The notes under the pieces: generated by a model
What the model was told of the DNA's origin: nothing
The model's database searches: none
The model's input: the letters and a program-made list of their open reading frames with translations, nothing else
Position numbers and translations under genes: made by a program
Part shown: piece by piece, positions 54,923 to 62,887 of the stretch
How the letters are laid out: every line of letters starts with the position of its first letter
Position numbering within the stretch: the first letter of the stretch is position 1
Origin: Chryseobacterium sp. CH25
GTDB lineage: Bacteria > Bacteroidota > Bacteroidia > Flavobacteriales > Weeksellaceae
Direction: 5' to 3'
DNA length: 64,000 nt
NCBI RefSeq assembly: GCF_004119455.1
Contig: NZ_NRQT01000001.1
Coordinates: 620,001 to 684,000 of the forward strand

Positions 54923-55996
54923 TTACTTTTTGAAGTCTTCCATTAATTGGATAAACTCATCAAATAAGTAGTTTGCATCTTCTGGACCTGGGCTCGCTTC
55001 AGGGTGATACTGAACTGAGAAACAAGGGTGGATTTTGTGTTTTAATCCTTCGTTGGTTCTGTCATTCAATGCGATGTGTGTTTCGATAAGGTCTGTTCCT
55101 TTTAAACTTTCCTGATCTACTGCATATCCATGGTTTTGAGAAGTGATTGCAACCGTATTTTTCTCCAAGTCTAATACAGGGTGGTTTCCTCCTCTGTGTC
55201 CGAATTTCAGTTTGAATGTTTTTGCTCCACAAGCAAGACCAATCAACTGGTGTCCTAAACAGATTCCGAAGATTGGAACTTTTCCTAATAATCCACGGAT
55301 CATATCTAATGCGTGTGGTACATCTTCAGGGTCACCAGGACCGTTTGAAAGCATAATTCCATCCGGGTTCATCAATAGGATATCTTCTGCTGTTGTATCC
55401 TGAGAAACCACGATAATGTCACAGTTTCTTTGAGATAATTCTCTGATGATTCCTAATTTAGCACCAAAATCTACCAATACTACTTTGAAACCTCTGTTAG
55501 GGTTTGCATAAGGTGTTTTAGTAGAAACCTCTTCTACCTGATTGATTGGGAAAGTGGTTGTTTTTAGTTCTGCTGCTGTTGCTGCTTCGTCTGCATCAGC
55601 ATTCACAATTTTTCCTTTCACTACTCCAGAGTTACGAAGAATCCTTGTCAGTCTTCTTGTATCAATTCCTGAAATTCCTGAAAGGTTTTTCTTCTTAAAT
55701 AATTCATCTAAAGTAATCTGAGTACGGAAGTTAGAAGGAAGATCGCAAAGTTCTTTTACGATAAGTCCTTTAATTGCCGGCTCAATACTTTCATAATCAT
55801 CACGGTTAATACCATAATTCCCGATAAGCGGATAGGTCATACAAACTATCTGACCACAATACGATGGGTCAGAGATCAATTCCTGATACCCTGTCATTCC
55901 GGTATTGAAAACTACTTCACCTGCAGTTTCCAATTCTGCTCCGAAACCTTCTCCATGAAACACTTCACCGGACTCCAGTATTAATTTTTTCTTCAT
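54923..55996 (-). CDS. carA: Carbamoyl-phosphate synthase small subunit
   Basis: 357 residues, complete. N-terminal CPSase domain (LESGEVFHGEGFG, FNTGMTGYQELISDPSYCGQ) and a class I glutamine amidotransferase domain with nucleophile Cys in PIFGICLGHQLIGLA and the His/Glu pair in SVQYHPEASPGP. It hydrolyses glutamine and passes ammonia to CarB. It follows pyrB on the same strand and precedes the four-helix-bundle gene and carB, so all are probably under the pyrB leader. Confidence 0.96.
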   Translation of the reverse strand: MKKKLILESGEVFHGEGFGAELETAGEVVFNTGMTGYQELISDPSYCGQIVCMTYPLIGNYGINRDDYESIEPAIKGLIVKELCDLPSNFRTQITLDELFKKKNLSGISGIDTRRLTRILRNSGVVKGKIVNADADEAATAAELKTTTFPINQVEEVSTKTPYANPNRGFKVVLVDFGAKLGIIRELSQRNCDIIVVSQDTTAEDILLMNPDGIMLSNGPGDPEDVPHALDMIRGLLGKVPIFGICLGHQLIGLACGAKTFKLKFGHRGGNHPVLDLEKNTVAITSQNHGYAVDQESLKGTDLIETHIALNDRTNEGLKHKIHPCFSVQYHPEASPGPEDANYLFDEFIQLMEDFKK

Positions 55997-56020
55997 TTTT
56001 TCTATTTAGATTTTCTTTTT

Positions 56021-56135
56021 TATTAACAGGTTGCCTCTACGAGGCTTTTTTTATTTTTCCCTAAGGGTTTCTCTCTATTGTTATTAATAGGCGATGTCCC
56101 TACAATTGCTATTAACAGGTCGCTCCTACGGAGCT
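56021..56135. repeat. Three REP-like units between pyrB and carA
   Basis: TATTAACAGGTTGCCTCTAC... (56021-56046) and TATTAACAGGTCGCTCCTAC... (56110-56135) are related units that can each fold (CCTC/GAGG and GCTCC/GGAGC), with a diverged third unit from about 56082. The text CCTACGGA is shared with other intergenic palindromes here. Confidence 0.7.
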
Positions 56136-56161
56136 CTCAGTATTTTTTTTACCTTGGCTCT

Positions 56162-57052
56162 TTATTTAAAGGTAAATCCTTTTTCTTGCAATGCATCTTT
56201 TAGGATGGCCATTCTGGCAAAAACTCCGTTTTCCATTTGCCTGAAGACTCTTGAGCGTTCACATTCTACCAGCTCTGAATCTATTTCCACCCCTCTGTTG
56301 ATTGGTGCAGGGTGCATGATGATTGCTTCTTTTTTCATGGCTTTTTCTCTTTCTTTAGTCAAGCCATATCTTTTATGATAGTCGGATGCTGTAAAACTCA
56401 TAGCATCATCGTGTCTTTCGTGTTGAATTCTTAATAACATCAGAACGTCTACTTCAGAGATCAGTTCATCTACTGAAAGATAGGTTCCGTTGATTAATGC
56501 TCCTTCATCAAACCATTGTTCTGGTCCTGAGAAGTATACTTTAGCGCCTAGTCTTCTTAAAGCTTCAGCGTTTGAGTTCGCCACACGGCTGTGTTTTACA
56601 TCTCCTACAATTCCTACTTTTAATCCTTCAAACTTTCCGAATTCCTGATAGATCGTCATCAGATCCAGCATACATTGTGAAGGGTGGTTTCCTGTTCCGT
56701 CTCCACCATTGATTACAGGAATTTTAATATTCTTAAGCTCCTCAAAGTATCTGTCTTTCTTATCTCGGATCACCACAAGGTTTACTCCAAGGCTTTCAAT
56801 GGTCTTCACTGTATCATAAAGACTCTCTCCTTTATTTACAGAACTGTGTGAAGCATCAAAAGGAACAACCTGCAATCCTAATTTTCTTTCTGCAATATCA
56901 AAGCTGGTTTTTGTTCTTGTGCTGTCTTCAAAGAAAAGATTGGAGCAAAAAACTTCGCCTTCAATTTTAGCAGTTTTTCCATTTCTGAAAGCCAGCGCTT
57001 CTGTCAGTATACTGTTGATTTTCTCGGTACTTAGTTCTGTAATCGTAAACAT
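56162..57052 (-). CDS. pyrB: Aspartate carbamoyltransferase catalytic subunit
   Basis: 296 residues from the ATG at 57052 ([16 protein letters not shown]). An upstream in-frame start at 57088 would lie inside the leader terminator hairpin and is rejected. Carbamoyl-phosphate motif [33 protein letters not shown], and [12 protein letters not shown] are all present. It condenses carbamoyl phosphate with aspartate, the first committed step to UMP. No pyrI regulatory subunit gene is adjacent. It is preceded by a leader ORF and attenuator-like hairpin, and followed by carA and carB. Confidence 0.96.
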   Translation of the reverse strand: MFTITELSTEKINSILTEALAFRNGKTAKIEGEVFCSNLFFEDSTRTKTSFDIAERKLGLQVVPFDASHSSVNKGESLYDTVKTIESLGVNLVVIRDKKDRYFEELKNIKIPVINGGDGTGNHPSQCMLDLMTIYQEFGKFEGLKVGIVGDVKHSRVANSNAEALRRLGAKVYFSGPEQWFDEGALINGTYLSVDELISEVDVLMLLRIQHERHDDAMSFTASDYHKRYGLTKEREKAMKKEAIIMHPAPINRGVEIDSELVECERSRVFRQMENGVFARMAILKDALQEKGFTFK

Positions 57053-57071
57053 AATCTTAATTTTTGAGCAT

Positions 57072-57099
57072 AAAAAAAGCGAAGACAACTATCTTCGCT
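57072..57099 (-). terminator. Attenuator-like terminator in the pyrB leader
   Basis: On the minus strand AGCGAAGA pairs with TCTTCGCT (8 bp, 6-nt loop) and is followed by seven T. It lies between promoter and pyrB, 20 nt before the ATG, and its upstream arm overlaps the stop codon of the leader ORF. Confidence 0.85.
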
Positions 57100-57169
57100 A
57101 ATAACAATAAATATCGTAAAGGGCGCTTTCGCCCGGTAAATCTAATGATATAAATGCTTTTTTATTCAT
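57098..57169 (-). CDS. Putative pyrB leader peptide (23 codons)
   Basis: The ATG lies 6 nt after the promoter -7 box, so the mRNA would begin at or next to it. The peptide starts MNKKAFISLDLPGESA and ends ALYDIYCY, whose codons are almost all U-rich (UAC GAU AUU UAU UGU UAU), then UAG inside the terminator stem. A ribosome that finishes this ORF would cover the terminator. Layout matches pyrBI-type leaders. Translation has not been shown. Confidence 0.7.
   Translation of the reverse strand: MNKKAFISLDLPGESALYDIYCY
57121..57134 (-). promoter_or_regulatory. Putative pause hairpin in the pyrB leader
   Basis: GGGCG and CGCCC arms with a 4-nt loop, perfect stem. It is followed in the RNA by 21 nt of which 13 are U, then the terminator. 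This is the order pause hairpin, U-rich tract, attenuator. Confidence 0.65.
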
Positions 57170-57175
57170 TAGGTG

Positions 57176-57206
57176 CAAAGATACAACAATTTTATGAACT
57201 TGCAAA
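57176..57206 (-). promoter_or_regulatory. Promoter of the pyrB operon
   Basis: On the minus strand TTTG (57203-57206), exactly 19 nt, then TATCTTTG (57176-57183): a full match to the Bacteroidota consensus. Confidence 0.85.
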
Positions 57207-57263
57207 AATTAAGTTTAAAATAAATTAAAAACTTCAGTCCTTCTTATTCTCATTTAAAATTAA

Positions 57264-57271
57264 TATTTTTG
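57264..57271 (+). promoter_or_regulatory. Putative -7 box for the Lrp gene
   Basis: TATTTTTG, 20 bp before the ATG at 57292. Confidence 0.55.
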
Positions 57272-57291
57272 TTACAACACAACATTATTCT

Positions 57292-57753
57292 ATGGATTTA
57301 AAAGACAAAATGATTCTCAGCATTATACAGGAAGACTCAACTTTATCAGTGAAAGAAATTTCAGAAAAGATTGGTCTTACCTTTACTCCAACGTATGAAA
57401 GAATCAAACAATTGGAGAAACAGGGAGTCATTGAAAAGTACGTAGGTCTTTTAAATCGCGAAAAACTGGGATTGAATATTATCGTATATTGTAATGTAAG
57501 ACTTAAAGAGCAATCCAAGAAAGTATTGGAGACTTTTGAGAAAAACATTTCCAAGTATGATGAAGTTCAGGAAATCACCAGTCTCTCCGGAGAATACGAT
57601 TATATGCTGAAAATTATCGCAAAAGATATTAACTCTTATAATGAGTTTGCAGTAAGTGTTATTTCAAATCTTCCCAACATTGGGCAATACCACAGTTCCA
57701 TCGTTCTTCATGAGGTAAAGAAATCTACCAAGTTCAAGATTGATCTTGAATAG
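57292..57753 (+). CDS. Lrp/AsnC family transcriptional regulator
   Basis: 153 residues, normal length. N-terminal HTH (ILSIIQEDSTLSVKEISEKIGLTFTPTYERIKQLE) and C-terminal RAM/ligand domain (about 65-145, EVQEITSLSGEYDYMLKIIAKD). Lrp-type proteins sense amino acids and form oligomers around DNA. The gene is divergent from the pyrB-car operon and stands beside the arg cluster, so either could be a target, but no binding site was identified. Confidence 0.92.
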   Translation: MDLKDKMILSIIQEDSTLSVKEISEKIGLTFTPTYERIKQLEKQGVIEKYVGLLNREKLGLNIIVYCNVRLKEQSKKVLETFEKNISKYDEVQEITSLSGEYDYMLKIIAKDINSYNEFAVSVISNLPNIGQYHSSIVLHEVKKSTKFKIDLE

Positions 57754-57766
57754 TTTTTTTATTTTT

Positions 57767-58060
57767 AAACCATTAAGACGCTTTAAGTAGTGAAGAAAAG
57801 TTAAGAGTATTCGGCAAGCGAATGATAAGAGTTCATTGCTGTATTTTCAAACTTTTCTTAACTCATCTTATCTTAAAGTTCTCTCAAAAACCTTTGTGGT
57901 TTTTATCACAATCATCAAATTCAAAGATCAAATAAAATCCAACCATTAAGACAGCTTAAGCAATTAAGATTTAAGGATTTCACAACGATAAAACATAAGG
58001 CAATTCTAAAATAATTTTTAGATTTTATGCTTACTCAAGCCTTTATTATCTTAATGGTTT
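57767..58060. repeat. Repeat-rich intergenic region with inverted ends
   Basis: AAACCATTAAGA (57767-57778) recurs in inverted form at 58049-58060, and a direct partial copy (AACCATTAAGACAGCTTAAG) begins at 57941. The interval 57754-58065 holds no gene. The text resembles dispersed intergenic repeats rather than coding DNA. Confidence 0.65.
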
Positions 58061-58065
58061 AGATT

Positions 58066-59370
58066 TTAACCCAATAATTTATTCTTCAGTTTATTGAACT
58101 GGTATTCTATTTTATCCAGGCAGAGATTTCCTATACTTCCCTGGTGAGTATGATCCAAAGCTCCTGGCTCAAATTCAAACTCATTATTTTCAATCTCCTG
58201 CCCTACTTTTACATAAGCATCACGGAAAGAGCTTCCGCTTTTCACTTCTTCATTGATCTTCTCTACGCTGAAAAGGTATTTATATTTTTCATCCTCAAGA
58301 ATTCCATCCTTTACCTGAATATTTGGTAATGTATAACTTAAGATTTCCAGACATTCTTTTAATGAATCAATTGCAGGGAAAAGAATTTCCTTTGTTAATT
58401 GAACATCTCTGTGATATCCTGAAGGAAGATTATTAGTCAACAGGATCAATTCATTGGGTAAAGCCTGAATTCTGTTGCATCGTGCACGAACCAGTTCAAA
58501 AATGTCCGGGTTCTTTTTATGAGGCATAATGCTGCTTCCTGTTGTAAATTCTTTCGGAAAACTGATGAAATCAAAGTTCTGATTCAAATACAAGCACACA
58601 TCATAAGCAAATTTCCCAAGTGTTCCCGCCAGAGTCGCCATTGCCATTGCCAGTAATTTTTCAGATTTCCCACGAGTCATTTGAGCATACACCGAATTAT
58701 AGTTCATCGATTGGAAGCCTAGATTATAAGTGGTACTCTCACGATTGATCGGGAAAGAAGAACCATAACCTGCTGCTGAGCCCAGTGGGTTTTTATTAAT
58801 GATATTTTTGGTTGAAAACAACATTTCTACATCATCTAAAAGGGCTTCTGCATATGCTCCGAACCATAATCCAAAAGAGGAAGGCATAGCAATCTGCAAA
58901 TGGGTATACCCTGGAAGCAGTACATTTTTATGCTGATCTGCCAATTGGATCAAAATCTGGAAGAACTCATCGGTAAGTGCTGTAATCTCACGGATCTCAT
59001 CCAGTAAATACAGTTTGATATCCAGTAAAACCTGATCATTTCTTGATCGTGCTGTATGAATTTTCTTTCCAGTGTCTCCTAATTTTGTAATCAGGATCGC
59101 TTCTACCTGAGAATGGATATCCTCAGCTTCTTTATCAATTTCAAAATTTCCGCTTTCAATTTCTTGTAAAATATCGTTTAATACTGCCAACATCTGTTCC
59201 GATTCTTTCTGAGAAATAATTCCAGTTTCTTCCAGCATTTTACAATGTGCCATCGAACCTTTAACATCATATTTCGCTAAACGTTCATCAAAGTCAAGAT
59301 CTTTTCCTACGGTAAAGTTATTGACTAATATATTGGTGGCCAGGTCGTCCTTTTGCCATATTTTTTTCAT
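58066..59370 (-). CDS. argH: Argininosuccinate lyase
   Basis: 434 residues. The fumarase/aspartase superfamily signature is GSSIMPHKKNPD. KIHTARSRNDQVLLD, PGYTHLQIAMPSSFG and AGYGSSFPINRE are ArgH-specific. It splits argininosuccinate into arginine and fumarate, the last step of arginine synthesis, and is the last gene of the arg cluster on this strand. The 311-bp gap to argE holds repeat-like text (GAGCTGGAAGGCTGAAGCTGG-type) and no gene. Confidence 0.95.
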   Translation of the reverse strand: MKKIWQKDDLATNILVNNFTVGKDLDFDERLAKYDVKGSMAHCKMLEETGIISQKESEQMLAVLNDILQEIESGNFEIDKEAEDIHSQVEAILITKLGDTGKKIHTARSRNDQVLLDIKLYLLDEIREITALTDEFFQILIQLADQHKNVLLPGYTHLQIAMPSSFGLWFGAYAEALLDDVEMLFSTKNIINKNPLGSAAGYGSSFPINRESTTYNLGFQSMNYNSVYAQMTRGKSEKLLAMAMATLAGTLGKFAYDVCLYLNQNFDFISFPKEFTTGSSIMPHKKNPDIFELVRARCNRIQALPNELILLTNNLPSGYHRDVQLTKEILFPAIDSLKECLEILSYTLPNIQVKDGILEDEKYKYLFSVEKINEEVKSGSSFRDAYVKVGQEIENNEFEFEPGALDHTHQGSIGNLCLDKIEYQFNKLKNKLLG

Positions 59371-59681
59371 AAGTAAGTTTTGATTTTCTAAGACTGAATA
59401 TCATCATTCCCGATAATATACAGTCCGATTTAAAATATTTGATTGATTTTGACAGGCCCAGCAAGGCGATCCTTATTACTATTAACTATAAAAAAACATT
59501 TCCTTATTATTTAAAGTCTCTTTCTAATGGTATTTTTTGCATAAATCTTTATTAAAAACGAAACTTTAATGCCTGCTGAGCGTAGTCAAAATATATATTG
59601 AGCTGGAAGGCTGAAGCTGGAGGCTGGGAGTTAATAACAAACCGCAATAACTTCCTTTCTTCCAGCTCCCCTCTTCCTTCT

Positions 59682-60764
59682 TTATAACACCTTTTCCAAA
59701 ATCTGGATATAGATCTCAATTCCTTCTTCTATTTCACTGATATAGATGAATTCATCTGCCGTATGCGAGCGCCTACTGTCTCCAGGACCTAATTTTACAG
59801 AGGTACATGGAATAATTGCCTGATCCGAAGACGTTGGCGAACCATAGGTTGTCCTTCCTATTTCCAACCCTGCTTTTACAAACGGATGATCCATTTCTAT
59901 TTTAGATGAATTCAATCTGAAAGACCTTGCAGTAAGCGTTGATTTCATCTGGGACTGGATAATTTCAAAGGCTTCTTTATTGGAATATTCATCCGTTACC
60001 CTTACATCCAGTGTGAAATGACAGGATTCAGGAACTACATTATGCTGTACACCAGCATGAATTCCTGAAAGGGTTACTTTTACTTCTCCCAGGTAATCTG
60101 AAACCTTTGGAAACTTAAAGTTTAAGATTCCCTGTAAATCCTCCATACATTTTATAATGGAATTATCGTCATTCGGATGAGCAGCATGAGAAGGAGTTCC
60201 CTTCATCTCTCCATCAATCACCAACAGTCCTTTTTCAGCTATAGCCAGATTCATCTGCGTGGGTTCTCCTACAATGGCCAGCTCTATATTGGGTAACTGT
60301 GGAAACAGAGCCTCAATTCCGTCAAAACCTGAAATCTCCTCCTCTGCTGTCAACGCAATCACTAAATTATATTCTAAATCTTCTTTATCAAAAAAATGTA
60401 AAAAAACTTGCGCCATAGAAACCAGAGAAGCTCCGGCATCATTGCTTCCCAATCCAAACAGTTTACCATCTTTTTCAATCGGCACAAACGGATCCAACGT
60501 GTAAGCTTTATTAGGCTTTACCGTATCATGATGCGTATTCAGTAAAACGGATGGTTTAAATACATCAAAGTTTTTATTTACCGCCCAGATATTGTTTTTA
60601 AAACGCTTGGTCGGGATCTGGTGCTTCTTAAAGAAGTTTTCAATTTCCACCGATGTATTGAATTCATCTTTACTGAACGAAGGAATTTCAATCAGCTTTT
60701 TAAGCAGCTCAACAGCATTATTCAATAATTCTTCTTTATTATAAACAGATTTCAGTTCCTGCAT
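59682..60764 (-). CDS. argE: M20 family deacylase of the arginine pathway (N-acylcitrulline type)
   Basis: 360 residues of the M20 metallopeptidase family: LLNTHHDTVKPN and LGSNDAGASLVSMAQ (metal His and Asp), ALTAEEEISGFDGIE (catalytic Glu) and IPCTSVKLGPGDSRRSHTADEF. It overlaps argB by 26 bp. As the transcarbamylase in this cluster is of the N-acylornithine type, the substrate here should be N-succinyl- or N-acetylcitrulline rather than N-acetylornithine. This is inferred from context. Confidence 0.9.
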   Translation of the reverse strand: MQELKSVYNKEELLNNAVELLKKLIEIPSFSKDEFNTSVEIENFFKKHQIPTKRFKNNIWAVNKNFDVFKPSVLLNTHHDTVKPNKAYTLDPFVPIEKDGKLFGLGSNDAGASLVSMAQVFLHFFDKEDLEYNLVIALTAEEEISGFDGIEALFPQLPNIELAIVGEPTQMNLAIAEKGLLVIDGEMKGTPSHAAHPNDDNSIIKCMEDLQGILNFKFPKVSDYLGEVKVTLSGIHAGVQHNVVPESCHFTLDVRVTDEYSNKEAFEIIQSQMKSTLTARSFRLNSSKIEMDHPFVKAGLEIGRTTYGSPTSSDQAIIPCTSVKLGPGDSRRSHTADEFIYISEIEEGIEIYIQILEKVL

Positions 60765-61533
60765 GATGATTCTCTATATGATTTTTCAGTTCTGTTTCTT
60801 TAATCAGAAACACTTTATTTACATTATTCTTTACAGCTCCAAGAGCATTTTCTAGTTTGGGTAAAATCCCTTTGTGAAGCTTTCCTTCTTCTTTCAGCGT
60901 TGTAAAATCGTTTTCAGAAATGCTTTTGATAAGAGATTCCGGGTCATCCACGTTTCCCAACACTCCCTGCTTATCAAAACAATACAACAGCTCAACTTCA
61001 TACTTCTCAGACAAAGCCTGAGCAATCACAGAAGCAATTGTATCTGCATTGGTGTTAAACAGATTTCCTTTTCTATCATGGGTAATCGCAGAAAATACAG
61101 GAACAAGATCCAGTTTCATCAATTTTGAGATAAGCTTTCTATTCACACTCTTCTTATTGATATCGCCCACAAATCCGAAATCTATTTCAGGATGCTCTCT
61201 TTTCTTAGCTTTAATCAGATTTCCATCTGCTCCCGAAAACCCTATTGCATTACATTTTTTCTGCTGTAGCTTTTCAACAATATTTTTATTGATTCCCCCC
61301 GCATACACCATCGTCACAATATCCAATGTATCTTTATCTGTAATCCGCCTTCCATTCACCATCTTCTGCTCTATGCCAAGTTTATCAGCCAGCGTATTCG
61401 CTAACTTCCCTCCGCCATGCACAAGGATCTTCTTTTCTTTAATTTCGGAAAACTGATCTAAAAACTGATCCAGTAATCGTTCATCATCAATGAGCGCTCC
61501 GCCTATTTTTATGATGTATATTTTCTGTTTCAT
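60739..61533 (-). CDS. argB: N-acylglutamate kinase
   Basis: 264 residues of the amino acid kinase family: IIKIGGALIDDE, LVHGGGKLANTLADKLG, NGRRITDKDTLDIVTMVYAGGINK and FNTNADTIASVIAQAL. It phosphorylates N-acylglutamate, the second step of the pathway. If the pathway is the succinyl variant suggested by ArgF', the substrate would be N-succinylglutamate. It overlaps argE, so the two are co-translated. Confidence 0.94.
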   Translation of the reverse strand: MKQKIYIIKIGGALIDDERLLDQFLDQFSEIKEKKILVHGGGKLANTLADKLGIEQKMVNGRRITDKDTLDIVTMVYAGGINKNIVEKLQQKKCNAIGFSGADGNLIKAKKREHPEIDFGFVGDINKKSVNRKLISKLMKLDLVPVFSAITHDRKGNLFNTNADTIASVIAQALSEKYEVELLYCFDKQGVLGNVDDPESLIKSISENDFTTLKEEGKLHKGILPKLENALGAVKNNVNKVFLIKETELKNHIENHHAGTEICL

Positions 61534-61609
61534 TTTTATTTTACATTTAGAATTGACAGGAATGAATTCCTATCTTGGGTTAAATCGTCCCTTCGGGACT
61601 CGTTGGATG

Positions 61610-62563
61610 CTATTTTATATTGTCTAAAATTTCGCTGAATACTGCCTGTGCTGAGAAAATACGGTTCTTTGCCTGTTGGTAGATGATTGAATTTTCTCCA
61701 TCCATTACTTCATCGCTTAATTCTACATTACGACGAACCGGAAGGCAATGCATTACTTTTGCCTGATTGGTATTCGCCAATTTCTCATTGGTAAGCATCC
61801 AATCTTCTTTTACTTCCGGCATTGCAGCATAATCATCGAATGAAGACCAGTTTTTCACGTAGATAAAGTCTGCATCTTTTAGTGCTTCATTCTGATCGTG
61901 AATTACTTTCGTATCTTTTGTAAAAGCAGGATCTAAATCATATCCTTCCGGATTGGTGATTACCAACTCAACATCCATTTCCTGCATCCATTCTGCAAAG
62001 GAATTTCCTACTGCATGAGCAATTGGCTTAATATGCGGAGCCCAAGTTAAAACTACTTTTGGCTTATGTTCTTTTTTCCAGTTTTCTGTAATGGTAATAC
62101 AATCTGCCAAACTTTGTAACGGGTGACGGGTTGCTGATTCCAGGGAGATAACAGGTACTTTCGCATGTTGCTCAAACTGACTTAGAATACTTTCATTTAC
62201 ATCATCTTCCTTACTTTTCATTCCTGCAAAACAACGTACCGCAATGATGTCACAATATTGGTTTAAAACCTCAATAGCATCTTTGATATGTTCTACAGTA
62301 TCTCCGTTCATTACAGCTCCATCTGCAAATTCAAGATTCCATGCTTCCTGAGCTGCATTTAAGGTTAATATATTTAAGCCTAGGTTTTGTGCTGCAATCT
62401 GGCTGCTTAAACGGGTTCTTAAGCTTGAATTTAAAAATACAAGACCTATTGTCTTTCCCTTTCCTTTTTCTGTTTCAGAAAGTGGGTTTGCTTTTATTTC
62501 TAAAGCTTTTTTTATGATTTCCTGTAAGTTTTCTACATCACTTACAGCGGTGAATTTTTTCAT
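61610..62563 (-). CDS. argF': N-succinylornithine carbamoyltransferase (ArgF')
   Basis: 317 residues. The carbamoyl-phosphate motif is NSSLRTRLSSQ; others are HPLQSLADCITI, VLTWAPHIKPIAHAVGNSF and MHCLPVRRN. These are features of the N-acylornithine transcarbamylases of Bacteroidota and Xanthomonadales, not of ordinary OTCase. At the position that decides acetyl or succinyl specificity (Pro90 in Bacteroides fragilis SOTCase, Glu92 in Xanthomonas AOTCase) this protein has V90 (MNGDTVEHIK). Published swaps at that site show that a non-Glu residue such as Val gives succinyl activity, so SOTCase is predicted. Confidence 0.92.
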   Translation of the reverse strand: MKKFTAVSDVENLQEIIKKALEIKANPLSETEKGKGKTIGLVFLNSSLRTRLSSQIAAQNLGLNILTLNAAQEAWNLEFADGAVMNGDTVEHIKDAIEVLNQYCDIIAVRCFAGMKSKEDDVNESILSQFEQHAKVPVISLESATRHPLQSLADCITITENWKKEHKPKVVLTWAPHIKPIAHAVGNSFAEWMQEMDVELVITNPEGYDLDPAFTKDTKVIHDQNEALKDADFIYVKNWSSFDDYAAMPEVKEDWMLTNEKLANTNQAKVMHCLPVRRNVELSDEVMDGENSIIYQQAKNRIFSAQAVFSEILDNIK

Positions 62564-62611
62564 TTTGAATTGATTTTAAAGATTTCCTTTACCTATTTAA
62601 ATGTTGATCTC

Positions 62612-62800
62612 ACCACAAAAGACACAAAAGCTTTTTATTTAACACTTTAGAACACTTAAGCTGATTTCAAATGAAACTGCATATTAAAGTTCACATAAGA
62701 GAAAAATCAAAGATTTTCGAAAACTTAAGTGTACTTCTTAAGCGTTTAGTAGTTTCTTACAATCACTTAAGTGTTTAAACCCTTTTGTGATTTTTGTGGT
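62612..62800. repeat. Large imperfect inverted repeat between argD and argF'
   Basis: ACCACAAAAGACACAAAAG (62612-62630) faces CCTTTTGTGATTTTTGTGGT (62781-62800), with further inner pairing of AACACTTAAG with CTTAAGTGTT. The gap 62564-62887 also holds the half palindrome at 62831-62848. It resembles a dispersed non-coding element. Confidence 0.65.
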
Positions 62801-62887
62801 TTAAAGATTTGAAGGCTGGTTACCCTGTTTAGATTCTTACGGAATGACAAATATTACGTTAGAATTTTATCATGCCTTCTAGTCTTT

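Noticed and set aside
57053..57088. A longer pyrB start at 57088 (twelve extra residues).
   Set aside because: That start lies in the loop and arm of the leader terminator hairpin, and the extra residues are not like aspartate carbamoyltransferases.
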